DNA of 52,525 bases from Ruminococcus sp. (GCA_017456845.1 JAFTIP010000003.1:1-52525); one strand, 5' to 3'. Shown: positions 42,265-50,973, counted from the stretch's first letter. Made by a program: numbers and translations. The notes: generated from the letters alone by a model not told the origin.

Positions 42265-42684
42265 TTATACCACAATATTCACTTTAAACTCGCCGCGGCA
42301 TTTGGGGCAACGCACTGTATGCTTGCCTCTGCGTCTTTTAAGTCTCAAGGTTGCTTTGCAATACTTGCACTTTCTGTAGCGGTATTTCTTTATGTCTCTG
42401 ATGCGGTTTTTCTGCAAAACAAAAAAATTCTTTACCGCATTCCATACTTTTAAAAAAGTACGGTTTTCAGCACTTCTTTTGTGCACGCTTTTTGAAAGTA
42501 TGCGAAAAATCGCGTATGCCAGAAACAAAAGCTGAACTCCGTATAAAATTAGTGAAGCTGTGCGGTCCCACACAAACCAGTTTGCGGTGGAAACTGCAAG
42601 TGCGATAATAAATAAAAAGAATGAATATGTGTCAAAGCCGTTTCTGCCGTACATAAACTGCTGAATCTTCTGCATAAATCCCAT
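42265..42684 (-). CDS. membrane protein with C-terminal zinc ribbon
   Basis: The 139-residue protein has two hydrophobic helices (about 21-38 and 44-62), a basic middle, and a C-terminal ribbon YRKCKYCKATLRLKRRRGKH followed by TVRCPKCRGEF, giving C-x2-C...C-x2-C. The very basic ribbon may bind nucleic acid. It is one of three membrane/zinc-ribbon proteins in this window (also 1169 and 34447). AAGGAG precedes the ATG. Function unknown. Confidence 0.78.
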   Translation of the reverse strand: MGFMQKIQQFMYGRNGFDTYSFFLFIIALAVSTANWFVWDRTASLILYGVQLLFLAYAIFRILSKSVHKRSAENRTFLKVWNAVKNFFVLQKNRIRDIKKYRYRKCKYCKATLRLKRRRGKHTVRCPKCRGEFKVNIVV

Positions 42685-42696
42685 TGTAATTTCTCC

Positions 42697-42751
42697 TTAG
42701 TAATTACTAAAAGATATTGTATCATCACTTTTTGGCAAAAACAATATCTTT
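42697..42751 (-). promoter_or_regulatory. promoter and palindromes upstream of the zinc-ribbon gene
   Basis: Minus-strand TTGTTT (42739-42744) and TACAAT (42716-42721) have a 17-base spacer. An 11-bp inverted repeat, AAAGATATTGT / ACAATATCTTT, covers both hexamers (42710-42720 and 42741-42751). A perfect 14-bp palindrome, TTAGTAATTACTAA, lies at 42697-42710 over the expected start. Two operator candidates are thus stacked on one promoter. Confidence 0.5.
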
Positions 42752-42778
42752 TTGTGAACAATACATTAATTGCAAATT

Positions 42779-42807
42779 TTGACATCTGCATCTATACTTG
42801 ATATAAT
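42779..42807 (+). promoter_or_regulatory. consensus sigma-A promoter of the metF operon
   Basis: TTGACA (42779-42784), TATAAT (42802-42807), 17-base spacer. The leader is about 16 bases, so no SAM or cobalamin riboswitch is possible. Confidence 0.8.
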
Positions 42808-42829
42808 TATATAATATGGAGGTGTTTTT

Positions 42830-43699
42830 ATGAAGCTTAAAGAGCTTTTTTCTCTTTCAAAACCTACCCTTTCTTTCGAGGTTTTCCCGCCAAAGGCTCA
42901 GGATTCATTCGAAAAGGTAAAGGGTGCCATAGGCGAAATTGCCGACCTTAACCCAAGCTATATGAGCGTTACCTACGGTGCAGGCGGCGGCACCAGCGAC
43001 TTTACCGTAAAAATCGCTGAAGATATTGAGAAAAACCACGGTGTTACAGCCCTTGCTCATCTTACCTGCGTTTCTTCCACCATTGAGCGAATCGACAGCC
43101 AGATTGCTCAGCTGAAAGCGGCAGGAATTGAGAACATCTTAGCTTTACGGGGAGATATCCCAAAGGATATGGAATCAGGCGATTTTGGTGCTTTCAGATA
43201 CGCCTCTGAGCTTATTTACGAAATCAAAAAGCAGGGCGACTTCTGCATTGGAGGTGCCTGTTATCCCGAAGGCCACGTTGAATGTAAAAGCCTTGACGAC
43301 GACATAAAGAACATTGCCAAAAAGGTAGAGGCAGGCTGCGATTTTCTTACCACTCAGATGTTTTTTGACAATGATATTTTATATTCATATATTGACAAAC
43401 TCCGCAAAAAGGGCATTTTTGTGCCCATAGTGGCAGGTATTATGCCCATTACAAATGCCGCACAGATTATGCGTGCCTGCGAGCTTTCAGGCACAGTGCT
43501 CCCCAAACGCTTTATTAAAATTGCCGAGCGTTTCGGTGATAACCCCGCCGCCATGACTCAGGCAGGCATTGCCTATGCCACCGAGCAGATTATTGACCTT
43601 TACGCCAATGGCATAAAGAATGTTCACGTTTACTCTATGAACAAGCCCTTTGTGGCTAAAAAAATTCAGGAAAATCTTTCAGAAATTATCAAGGAATGA
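42830..43699 (+). CDS. metF: methylenetetrahydrofolate reductase
   Basis: The 289-residue TIM-barrel flavoprotein reduces 5,10-methylene-THF to 5-methyl-THF, the methyl donor for the methionine synthase encoded downstream. Motifs are LSFEVFPPKAQDSFEK, SVTYGAGGG, HLTCVSSTIERID, ILALRGDIPKD, GGACYPEGHVE and LTTQMFFDN. The length is typical. GGAGG precedes the ATG, directly behind a consensus promoter. It is the first of three coupled genes. Confidence 0.96.
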   Translation: MKLKELFSLSKPTLSFEVFPPKAQDSFEKVKGAIGEIADLNPSYMSVTYGAGGGTSDFTVKIAEDIEKNHGVTALAHLTCVSSTIERIDSQIAQLKAAGIENILALRGDIPKDMESGDFGAFRYASELIYEIKKQGDFCIGGACYPEGHVECKSLDDDIKNIAKKVEAGCDFLTTQMFFDNDILYSYIDKLRKKGIFVPIVAGIMPITNAAQIMRACELSGTVLPKRFIKIAERFGDNPAAMTQAGIAYATEQIIDLYANGIKNVHVYSMNKPFVAKKIQENLSEIIKE

Positions 43700-43703
43700 T
43701 TTT

Positions 43704-44309
43704 GTGATTATTAAAAAGGAAATCCCCTTTTCAGAACTTAACATAAAAAGATCTGAAGCCTTAAGATACGCAGGAGTAAAAGGTGAGGCTGACGAAAACA
43801 CCCTGAAGCTCTATGATAAGACCTTTGAGCTTTTAAAGGAAAACCTTAAGCCAAAAGCTGTTTACAAATGTGTAGATGTATACTGCAACGACGAGGGCAT
43901 TATTATTGACGGTGACCTTATAAAAAGCACTGGGCTTAAAAAATTTTTAAAGGATTCCAAAGGCTGTGCAATACTTGCGGCAACGGTTGGAATCGAGGCG
44001 GACAGGCTCATTAACCGCTACTCCTGTGTTGAACCTTCATTGGCACTTATGATAGACGCCCTTTCAGCGGCTACGGTTGAAGCACTTTGCAACAAGCTTT
44101 GCTCGAAGGAATTCAAGGTAGAGGAGCAATGCCGTTTCTCGCCGGGATACTCGGACTTTCCCATAGATTATCAAAAACGCATTATAAAGGCACTTTCAGC
44201 AGAGCTTAATATTGGAGTAACCCTCAACAGTTCGCTTCTTCTGAGCCCATCTAAATCTGTAACAGCCATAGTCCCCATAAAAGAATGTATGAAAGAATGT
44301 TTGAAATGA
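43704..44309 (+). CDS. stand-alone methionine synthase activation-domain protein
   Basis: The 201-residue protein corresponds to the C-terminal reactivation domain of MetH as a separate gene. It has NIKRSEALRYAGVKGEADE, GCAILAATVGIEADRLINRY, MIDALSAATVEALCNKL and the SAM-binding segment CRFSPGYSDFPIDYQKRI, which matches R-x-S-P-G-Y. It would bind SAM and rescue inactivated cob(II)alamin on the MetH encoded next. I chose the GTG at 43704, which follows AAGGAA and starts four bases after the metF stop; the longer frame lies inside metF. Its stop overlaps the metH ATG (ATGA). Confidence 0.85.
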   Translation: MIIKKEIPFSELNIKRSEALRYAGVKGEADENTLKLYDKTFELLKENLKPKAVYKCVDVYCNDEGIIIDGDLIKSTGLKKFLKDSKGCAILAATVGIEADRLINRYSCVEPSLALMIDALSAATVEALCNKLCSKEFKVEEQCRFSPGYSDFPIDYQKRIIKALSAELNIGVTLNSSLLLSPSKSVTAIVPIKECMKECLK

Positions 44310-46681
44310 CAATTAAAGAAAAACTCTCACAGGAAATTATTATTTTTGACGGTGCCATGGGCACAATGCTTCAGGCGAAGAATCTCCCCAAAGATGTTCT
44401 GCCCGAAACCTACAACATAACCCACCCTGAGGTTATTACCGACATTCACCTTGAGTACCTCAAGGCAGGTGCAGACGTTATTTCTGCCAACACCTTCGGT
44501 GCAAACCTCCTTAAGTTCAGCGAAGAAGAACTCAAGTCCGTTATTGACTCAGCTATAAGCTGTGCCGAAAAAGCAAGAGAAGGCTTTGAGGATAAGTACA
44601 TTGCCCTTGATATCGGCCCCTTAGGCAGGCTTTTGGCACCTTTCGGTGACTTAAGCTTTGAAGAAGCTTACGAGATTTTTGCAAAAACCATAAAGCTTGC
44701 CAATGACAGAACCGACCTTATTATAATCGAAACAATGAACGACTCCTTCGAAACCAAGGCGGCTGTTCTTGCAGCTAAAGAAAACAGCAGTCTCCCTGTT
44801 TTTGTAAGTAACGTTTACGACGAAAAAGAAAAGCTTATGACAGGTGCCGACGCCAAAGCAATGGTAGCAATGCTTGAGGGTTTAGGGGCGGATGCAATAG
44901 GTCTTAACTGCTCTTTAGGCCCTGACAAAATGCTTAGTATTCTGCCCACATTTGCAGAGTACTGCTCTACCCCCATACTTATTATGCCTAATGCAGGCTT
45001 GCCAAAGGTTGTTGACGGCAAAACCCAATTTGACGTAACCGAAGATGAATTCGCAGAATGTATGGAAAAAGCCGTGGATATGGGTGCACGGATTGTGGGC
45101 GGTTGCTGCGGTACTAATCCCGGCTACATCAAAAAGCTCCATTCTGCTTTGAAGAAAAAGCCCCCCAAAAAAATCACACAAAAAAAACACACCTTGGTAA
45201 GCTCATACACCCACGCTGTTGAGTGGGGAAATGCTCCCATACTTATAGGCGAGCGAATCAACCCCACAGGAAAAAGCAGAGTAAAAGAGGCTTTCAGGAA
45301 TAATGACCTTTCATTTATTCTTTCCGAGGGTATTTATCAGCAGAAGGCAGGAGCCAATATGCTTGACGTCAACTGCGGTCTGCCTGAGATTGACGAGACT
45401 GAGGTGCTTTACAACACAGTCAAAGCCTTGCAGGGTGTTACCGACTTACCCCTTGTAATCGACACAGCTGATACAAAAGCTCTGGAAAAAGCTTTAAGAA
45501 TTTACAACGGCAAGCCTCTTATAAACTCCGTAAACGGCAAGCAGCAGTCTTTGGACTCGGTGCTTCCCTTAGCCAAAAAATACGGAGCTGCAGTTGTTGC
45601 TCTTACCCTTGACGAAAAGGGAATCCCCGAAACCGCCGAGGAAAGAATTAAAATTGCAGAAAAAATAATAGCTGAAGCCGCAAAGTATGGCATAGACAAA
45701 AAGGACATCATCGTCGATGCCCTAACTATGGCAATAAGTGCCGACCAAAACGCCGCTAAAGTCACTCTGGACACCATAAAGGGTGTTACAGCTATGGGTG
45801 TTAACACGGTTTTAGGCGTTTCCAACATTTCTTTCGGTCTGCCCTTAAGAGATAAGGTTAACTCCGCATTTTTCGCTCTGGCACTGGGTGCAGGCCTTAA
45901 GGGTGCAATTATGAATCCTCACTCTGAGCTTATGATGAACGCCGCACAAAATCCTGACTCCGGCTCTTATGATACCTTTGCCGAGGAAATAATTGAAAAA
46001 GTTATGTGCGAGCAAAGCACCGGCACAACTGCAGTTTCGGTAAAATCTGACAATCTCACCTTAAAAGAAGCTGTGGAAGCAGGTCTTACCGAAAAAGCCA
46101 AAGCTCTTGCAAAGTCAGCACTGGAAAACACCGAGCCTCTTGAGCTTGTAAAAACTGAGATTATTCCTGCTCTTGATAAGGTTGGAGAAGGCTTTGAAAA
46201 AGGCACAGTTTATCTTCCTTCCCTTTTAATGAGTGCCGAGGCGGCAAAAGCGGCTTTTGCTGAGGTTAAAGCAAAAATACACATAGGCGGCAGTAAAGCC
46301 ACAAACGGCAGACGCCTTGTAATCGCCACAGTTAAGGGCGACATCCACGACATAGGCAAAAACATTGTAAAACTTCTACTTGAAAATTACGGCTACGAGG
46401 TTGTTGACCTTGGCAAAGACGTGCCCACCGAGGTAATTGTAGAAAACGCAATCAAATATGACGTTAAAATGGTGCTTCTCTCTGCATTGATGACCACCAC
46501 CGTAGTTTCTATGGAAGAAACCATAAAGGCAATTAAAGAGCGTGCCCCTCACATAAAAACAATGGTAGGCGGTGCTGTGCTTTCAAAAGAATATGCCGAA
46601 ATTATAAATGCCGACTTCTACGCAAAAGACGCCATGCAAAGCGTACGCCTTTGCGATGAATATTTTGAAGCAATAAACTAA
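44306..46681 (+). CDS. metH: cobalamin-dependent methionine synthase lacking the activation domain
   Basis: The 791-residue enzyme moves a methyl group from 5-methyl-THF to homocysteine through cobalamin. Homocysteine domain: zinc ligands C202 (GLNCS) and C267/C268 (GGCCGTNP). Pterin domain: about 310-560 (ILIGERINPTGKSRVKEAF, MLDVNCGLPEID). Cap: about 580-660. B12 domain: DxHxxG at 679-684, H681 (VKGDIHDIGKN). The SAM-binding reactivation domain of full-length MetH is missing and is encoded as the preceding gene. I chose the ATG at 44306, overlapping that gene's stop codon. The gene order metF, activator, metH makes a complete methyl-transfer unit. Confidence 0.95.
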   Translation: MTIKEKLSQEIIIFDGAMGTMLQAKNLPKDVLPETYNITHPEVITDIHLEYLKAGADVISANTFGANLLKFSEEELKSVIDSAISCAEKAREGFEDKYIALDIGPLGRLLAPFGDLSFEEAYEIFAKTIKLANDRTDLIIIETMNDSFETKAAVLAAKENSSLPVFVSNVYDEKEKLMTGADAKAMVAMLEGLGADAIGLNCSLGPDKMLSILPTFAEYCSTPILIMPNAGLPKVVDGKTQFDVTEDEFAECMEKAVDMGARIVGGCCGTNPGYIKKLHSALKKKPPKKITQKKHTLVSSYTHAVEWGNAPILIGERINPTGKSRVKEAFRNNDLSFILSEGIYQQKAGANMLDVNCGLPEIDETEVLYNTVKALQGVTDLPLVIDTADTKALEKALRIYNGKPLINSVNGKQQSLDSVLPLAKKYGAAVVALTLDEKGIPETAEERIKIAEKIIAEAAKYGIDKKDIIVDALTMAISADQNAAKVTLDTIKGVTAMGVNTVLGVSNISFGLPLRDKVNSAFFALALGAGLKGAIMNPHSELMMNAAQNPDSGSYDTFAEEIIEKVMCEQSTGTTAVSVKSDNLTLKEAVEAGLTEKAKALAKSALENTEPLELVKTEIIPALDKVGEGFEKGTVYLPSLLMSAEAAKAAFAEVKAKIHIGGSKATNGRRLVIATVKGDIHDIGKNIVKLLLENYGYEVVDLGKDVPTEVIVENAIKYDVKMVLLSALMTTTVVSMEETIKAIKERAPHIKTMVGGAVLSKEYAEIINADFYAKDAMQSVRLCDEYFEAIN

Positions 46682-46745
46682 GTTTTCTACGCAAATATTT
46701 TATAAACTTAAACTTCGCTTTAAATTTATTTAAAAACTTCACAAA

Positions 46746-46785
46746 AAAGCCTGAAAAAGAATGTGTTAATTCTTTTTCAGGCTTT
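46746..46785. terminator. bidirectional terminator between metH and the LCP gene
   Basis: AAAGCCTGAAAAAGAAT pairs with ATTCTTTTTCAGGCTTT around a 6-base loop, with T-rich sequence on both exits. Confidence 0.9.
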
Positions 46786-46794
46786 ATATTTTAT

Positions 46795-48129
46795 TTAGTT
46801 TATGGGTGTGTAGTACACATCAAGAATAAGCTCAAGCATTGCCTGCTCATCCACTACGTACTGTGCATACTCACCGTTGTGGATAATCTCTCCGGGAACC
46901 TTTCTGAAGTTAACCTCTGCACCCGAGGTAACAACAGTATATCCTAAAGCGGAAATTTTGGAAGCGTTAAGGTTTGTTACCGAATAATCCTTTACAATAT
47001 TAAACAAAGTAACAGGAGTGGTAATATCCTTCTTGGTCATTTCAACTGCAGTACTTGCAAAACCTTCAAGATACTGAATCTGGCGGTTCATTCTGTCCAC
47101 GCTGGATTCCAGTATGCTTACCTCTCTGTATTGCAGAAAAGCCCTCGCCTCATCACCGTGAAGAGTAACCGTAGACCCTGCACGAGGCAATCCCATACTG
47201 TGATAAAGGTAATCGTCCACCAATGTAACAGTTACACCGCCTACTGCATCATTAAGGCGAGAAACAGCGTTAATCTCTATGGCAAAATAGGAATTTACAG
47301 GCAAATTGTAAAAAAGCCTCTCAACAGCATCCACGGTATTTTCACAGCTGGTTTCCTTGCCGTCGCCATAAGCATAAGCTAAGCAAAGCTGGGCTTTTTC
47401 GGTACCTGTATATACAGCGTCTGAAGAATACACGCCGATATCAGCGTAAATATCACGGGAAATACCGATGACATTGGTTTTTCCTGTTTTTGTATCAAGG
47501 GCAACCATATACAAAGCATCCGCCTGACCGCCCGTGCCTATTTTATCATCTTCAAGACCAAAACCTTCGTCTTTATTTTTATCTATACCCATGCAAAGAA
47601 TAGACGTCATATTACTGTTATACTCGTATGTAGTACCATTGTAAGTGATGGTGTTTTTTGCATTATCAACGGCTACGCTTGCGTTTTCAATAACAGGAGT
47701 GTTCATATCCACATCACTGTTTTTAAGCTGAGAAAAACCCGACTGCTTAAGCATAAAGAAAACCGCCATAGCAATAAGCAAAAGCACAACAAGCGAAGCT
47801 AAAACTATAGAAAGAATTATCAAAAGCTTTTTCCACCAAGGCTTTTTACGCTTGTGCTTTGCACCGGCTTCCCTTACAAAATGGTTTTTTGAGGAATAAG
47901 ATACAGTATTATTATGGTTTACAGACTGCCCCAGAATGCTTCTTTTCCTGCCGTGATACTTGGTAAAAATAAAGTCGTCGTAATCTTTTTTATCAAAATT
48001 ACTCTTGGCAGTCTCGGCTTCGCCTTCAGCCTCAGGTTGTGGGATGTCTTCGGATTTTACCTCTTGCTCTTGAGATTCAACCTCTAAAATCTCAATTTCT
48101 TTTTCAAAATCACTTGGTTCTCTGGTCAT
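46795..48129 (-). CDS. LytR-CpsA-Psr (LCP) family glycopolymer transferase
   Basis: The 444-residue protein has an acidic cytoplasmic tail of about 100 residues, a membrane helix (about 102-128), and an extracellular LCP domain. The domain has SILCMGIDKNKDEG, DALYMVALDTKTGKTNVIGI, SRDIYADIG, NSYFAIEINAVSRLNDAVGG and HGDEARAFLQYREV. LCP enzymes move undecaprenyl-linked polymers, such as teichoic acids or capsule, onto peptidoglycan; the glycan locus at 12792-22881 may supply such a polymer. The ATG overlaps the sortase gene by 20 bases and follows GGGGGTG. The long acidic N-terminal tail is unusual and may be regulatory. Confidence 0.92.
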   Translation of the reverse strand: MTREPSDFEKEIEILEVESQEQEVKSEDIPQPEAEGEAETAKSNFDKKDYDDFIFTKYHGRKRSILGQSVNHNNTVSYSSKNHFVREAGAKHKRKKPWWKKLLIILSIVLASLVVLLLIAMAVFFMLKQSGFSQLKNSDVDMNTPVIENASVAVDNAKNTITYNGTTYEYNSNMTSILCMGIDKNKDEGFGLEDDKIGTGGQADALYMVALDTKTGKTNVIGISRDIYADIGVYSSDAVYTGTEKAQLCLAYAYGDGKETSCENTVDAVERLFYNLPVNSYFAIEINAVSRLNDAVGGVTVTLVDDYLYHSMGLPRAGSTVTLHGDEARAFLQYREVSILESSVDRMNRQIQYLEGFASTAVEMTKKDITTPVTLFNIVKDYSVTNLNASKISALGYTVVTSGAEVNFRKVPGEIIHNGEYAQYVVDEQAMLELILDVYYTPIN

Positions 48130-48886
48130 CTACAAGCACCCCCTGTACTAAAAATCTTAAACTCGAATTATAATCGTGGCAAGTGCTGAGGGTAAGGATT
48201 TTACTGCTGAGGTCAAGCTCAACGCCCTCTCTTACCATTGCATTAGCCGAATGGGGATTAAGGCAGTCCTTAAGGTACTGCTCATAAACATCATCCTTAT
48301 AAAACTCAAAGCTGTTCATAATATGCCTGTCGTCATAATCGTAGGCAGCAAAAACCTTATAAGTCAGAATGTGCCCCGGTATGTAAACGTAAATGGTGTC
48401 ATTTTCCTCAAAAAACTCAGGGTCTGAAAACTGATGAAGCCCTGCAAACATGGAGCCATCCAGCATATTGTGGCCGTAAAGCACAGTTACCCTCTCAACA
48501 AAATACTTTGTGTTGTGACGCTGAGAGTAAATTGTGCCTGCAAAATCATAATTACCTCTGTAATCGTGGTGGAGATAATAATTATCATCATCATTACAGC
48601 TTTGTGCCACAGGGTAATCAATTACAGTATTCGGAATTTTAAGCCAAGCATAAAGGTCCTTGTTTATACCCTGAAGTTCCTCGAAATCAATAGGGTTTAC
48701 GGGCAAAACTTCTTCTGTAGAATCAGGAACCGAAGCCTCAGCATTTACTGCAGTTGTGTAGGGTGCAGTTGTGTTATATACATCGGGAGCATCGGGCTGA
48801 CACGCAGACAAAACCCCTGCAAAAACGCAAAGGCACATTATAAGCGATATTAAGCTTAAAAGTCTTTTTGCTTTAAAGTTCTTCAT
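48110..48886 (-). CDS. class B sortase with a lipoprotein-type signal
   Basis: The 258-residue transpeptidase has TVLYGHNM (catalytic His), TLSTCHDYNS (catalytic Cys) and SLRFLVQGVL (catalytic Arg), with the class B helix insert. It would attach sorting-signal proteins to the wall. The N-terminus, LISLIMCLCVFAGVLSACQP, contains a lipobox LSAC at C29 followed by a Thr/Ala/Pro-rich stretch. This suggests anchoring by a lipid rather than the usual uncleaved helix; C18 and C20 lie in the hydrophobic part. AGGTGAATCAGG precedes the ATG. It is co-transcribed with the LCP gene from the promoter at 48923. Confidence 0.9.
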   Translation of the reverse strand: MKNFKAKRLLSLISLIMCLCVFAGVLSACQPDAPDVYNTTAPYTTAVNAEASVPDSTEEVLPVNPIDFEELQGINKDLYAWLKIPNTVIDYPVAQSCNDDDNYYLHHDYRGNYDFAGTIYSQRHNTKYFVERVTVLYGHNMLDGSMFAGLHQFSDPEFFEENDTIYVYIPGHILTYKVFAAYDYDDRHIMNSFEFYKDDVYEQYLKDCLNPHSANAMVREGVELDLSSKILTLSTCHDYNSSLRFLVQGVLVDDQRTK

Positions 48887-48922
48887 CCTGATTCACCTTT
48901 CCGAAAATACCTATACGCATTA

Positions 48923-48951
48923 ATTATAAACCATTAAAACACCGTAGTCAA
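48923..48951 (-). promoter_or_regulatory. sigma-A promoter of the sortase-LCP operon
   Basis: Minus-strand TTGACT (48946-48951) and TATAAT (48923-48928), 17-base spacer. Confidence 0.75.
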
Positions 48952-48986
48952 TCAGATTTGCCTTTTATCAGACAACAAACAAAAAA

Positions 48987-49017
48987 CCACCCGAAAAGCA
49001 CTTAACCTTTCGGGCGG
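48987..49017 (-). terminator. intrinsic terminator after proS
   Basis: On the minus strand CCGCCCGAAAG pairs with CTTTTCGGGTGG (one G-T pair) and is followed by TTTTTTGTTTGTTG. Confidence 0.85.
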
Positions 49018-49050
49018 AACTCTATTTACAATATAATTAAAAACTGCCGC

Positions 49051-49093
49051 ATGCAATACCACTGCGAAGCAATATCACTCGCCTTAGGCGAAT
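49051..49093. repeat. short degenerate repeat with small hairpins
   Basis: The stretch contains CACTGCGAAGCAATATCACT and TCGCC-TTA-GGCGA. It resembles the CACT/GCGAAGC-rich tandem hairpin repeats common between genes of gut Clostridia. Only one remnant is seen here. Confidence 0.4.
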
Positions 49094-49102
49094 AGAACTT
49101 TA

Positions 49103-50542
49103 TCAGTACTGCTTGCCCCAGTAAACCATATGTTTTGCAGGTTTGCCGCAGCATACACAGGTGTCTGCAAGGTGCTCTTCCTCAAAGGGAATACAGCGGC
49201 TCTTAACGCCGTTTGTAACTTCCTTAAGCTTTTCTTCGCACTCTGTCTCACCGCACCACATAGCCTTGATAAAGCCGGGCTTGTTTTCTGCGATATCGAG
49301 AAACTCCTCAAAGCTTGTAGCAACAGAGGTCTTCTCCTCCATATTCTTAAGAGCCTTTTCATACATTGCGTTGTGCACTGCATCCAAAGCCTTCTGAACT
49401 TCCTCAGCGAGGTTATCGAGAGATACAAAAATCTTCTCTCTGTTATCACGTCTTACGATAACGCACTGGTTCTTCTCAATATCCTTGGGGCCAAGCTCAA
49501 CTCTTACGGGAACACCCTTCATCTCATATTCAGAGAACTTCCAGCCGGGAGCCTTGTCGGAAGCGTCAACCTTAACACGGAAATCCTTCTTAAGCACATC
49601 AGCAACCTCGTAAACCTTGTCAAGAACGCCTTCCTTATGCTGAGCAATAGGAATAATAGCAACCTGAATGGGAGCAACCTTGGGAGGAAGCACCAAGCCG
49701 TCGTCGTCGCCGTGAACCATGATGATTGCACCAATCATACGGGTGGAAACACCCCATGATGTCTGGTGGGGATAGTGGAGCTTGTTGTCTCTGCCCTGAT
49801 ATGTAATATCAAAGCTCTTTGCAAAGCCGTCGCCGAAGTAGTGGGTAGTACCGCCCTGTAAAGCAACGCCGTTGTGCATCATAGGCTCGATTGTGTAAGT
49901 AGCCTCAGCACCTGCAAACTTTTCTTTCTCGGTCTTTTTACCAATAACAGCAGGAATAGCAAGGGTCTCGCGGTAGAAATCCTCGTAAACCTTAAGCATC
50001 TTGAGGGTTTCGTCAATAGCTTCCTCAGCAGTTTCGTGCATTGTGTGGCCTTCCTGCCATAAGAACTCAGAAGTTCTGAGGAAAGGTCTTGTAGTCTTTT
50101 CCCAACGAACTACAGAGCACCACTGATTGTAAAGCTTGGGTAAATCTCTGTAAGTGTTGATGATTTTTGCGTAATGCTCACAGAAAAGAGTCTCGGAAGT
50201 GGGACGCACACAAAGTCTCTCGGTAAGTTTTTCGCTGCCACCTACTGTAACCCAAGCACACTCGGGAGCAAAGCCCTCAACGTGGTCCTTCTCCTTCTGA
50301 AGAAGGCTCTCAGGGATAAACATAGGCATATATACGTTTTCAACGCCTGTTTCCTTAAAACGGCGGTCAAGGTCTTTCTGAATATTTTCCCAGATGCCGT
50401 AGCCGTAAGGACGGATAACCATACAGCCCTTAACGCCTGAATAGTCAACAAGCTCTGCCTTTTTAACAATATCGGTATACCATTTTGCGAAATCCTCGTC
50501 ACGGCTGGTAATAGCCTCTACCATTTTTTTATTTTCTGCCAT
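49103..50542 (-). CDS. proS: prolyl-tRNA synthetase, archaeal/eukaryotic type
   Basis: The 479-residue class II synthetase has [36 protein letters not shown] (motif 1), [15 protein letters not shown] and [20 protein letters not shown] (motif 2), and [17 protein letters not shown] (motif 3). A C-terminal zinc-binding part ends [19 protein letters not shown]. It lacks the large editing insertion of bacterial-type ProRS, as expected for this branch, which occurs in many Clostridia. I chose the ATG at 50542, with GAGGTG before it; the longer frame runs through the promoter. No T-box leader is present. Confidence 0.96.
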   Translation of the reverse strand: MAENKKMVEAITSRDEDFAKWYTDIVKKAELVDYSGVKGCMVIRPYGYGIWENIQKDLDRRFKETGVENVYMPMFIPESLLQKEKDHVEGFAPECAWVTVGGSEKLTERLCVRPTSETLFCEHYAKIINTYRDLPKLYNQWCSVVRWEKTTRPFLRTSEFLWQEGHTMHETAEEAIDETLKMLKVYEDFYRETLAIPAVIGKKTEKEKFAGAEATYTIEPMMHNGVALQGGTTHYFGDGFAKSFDITYQGRDNKLHYPHQTSWGVSTRMIGAIIMVHGDDDGLVLPPKVAPIQVAIIPIAQHKEGVLDKVYEVADVLKKDFRVKVDASDKAPGWKFSEYEMKGVPVRVELGPKDIEKNQCVIVRRDNREKIFVSLDNLAEEVQKALDAVHNAMYEKALKNMEEKTSVATSFEEFLDIAENKPGFIKAMWCGETECEEKLKEVTNGVKSRCIPFEEEHLADTCVCCGKPAKHMVYWGKQY

Positions 50543-50573
50543 AAATAGCACCTCACTTATCATATACCCTTTT

Positions 50574-50602
50574 ATTATACATAAAGCTTTAAATAAATGC
50601 AA
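50574..50602 (-). promoter_or_regulatory. sigma-A promoter of proS
   Basis: Minus-strand TTGCAT (50597-50602) and TATAAT (50574-50579), 17-base spacer, about 30 bases before the ATG. Confidence 0.75.
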
Positions 50603-50618
50603 GACCGAATTACCCACA

Positions 50619-50692
50619 GTAGGGGCGATTATCAATCGCCCGCAAAAGTTTATTTTATACAAAACATACGGGCGGATAATATCCGCCCCTAC
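50619..50692. repeat. GTAGGGGCG-type hairpin repeat, copy D
   Basis: GTAGGGGCGATTATCAATCG begins the copy, then CCCGC, an AT-rich middle, and GGGCGGATAATATCCGCCCC plus TAC. The outer GTAGGGGCG and CGCCCCTAC are inverted copies. It sits between the acpP terminator and the proS promoter. Confidence 0.85.
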
Positions 50693-50702
50693 GAATGAAA
50701 AA

Positions 50703-50725
50703 AGCCGAGGATAGTTTCCTCGGCT
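50703..50725 (-). terminator. intrinsic terminator after acpP
   Basis: AGCCGAGG / CCTCGGCT with a short loop, followed on the minus strand by TTTTTTCATTCG. Confidence 0.85.
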
Positions 50726-50748
50726 CAGTTGTTAATAGTTTTTATCAG

Positions 50749-50973
50749 TTAATTGCTCTCGATGTAAGAAACAAGCTCAGACACAGTTCTGATGTTTTCG
50801 ATTTCCTCGTCGGGAATCTCAATCTCGAACTCGTCCTCGATAGACATAAGAAGGTCTACAACGTCAAGAGAATCTGCGGATAAGTCCTCCTCAAGATTTG
50901 TGTCCATTGTGATTGTATCCTCTTCTACATCAAACTGCTCTGCAAGGATAACCTTAACTTTCTCAAAAACCAT
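50749..50973 (-). CDS. acpP: acyl carrier protein
   Basis: The 74-residue acidic four-helix protein carries the phosphopantetheine site S35 in LSADSLDVVDLLMSIEDEFE. It shuttles acyl chains in fatty acid synthesis. TTGGAGG precedes the ATG. It lies alone between the aquaporin and proS, away from other fab genes, so it could also serve another acyl pathway. Confidence 0.95.
   Translation of the reverse strand: MVFEKVKVILAEQFDVEEDTITMDTNLEEDLSADSLDVVDLLMSIEDEFEIEIPDEEIENIRTVSELVSYIESN

Noticed and set aside
42685-42829. SAM or cobalamin riboswitch before metF
   Set aside because: The consensus promoter leaves a leader of about 16 bases.
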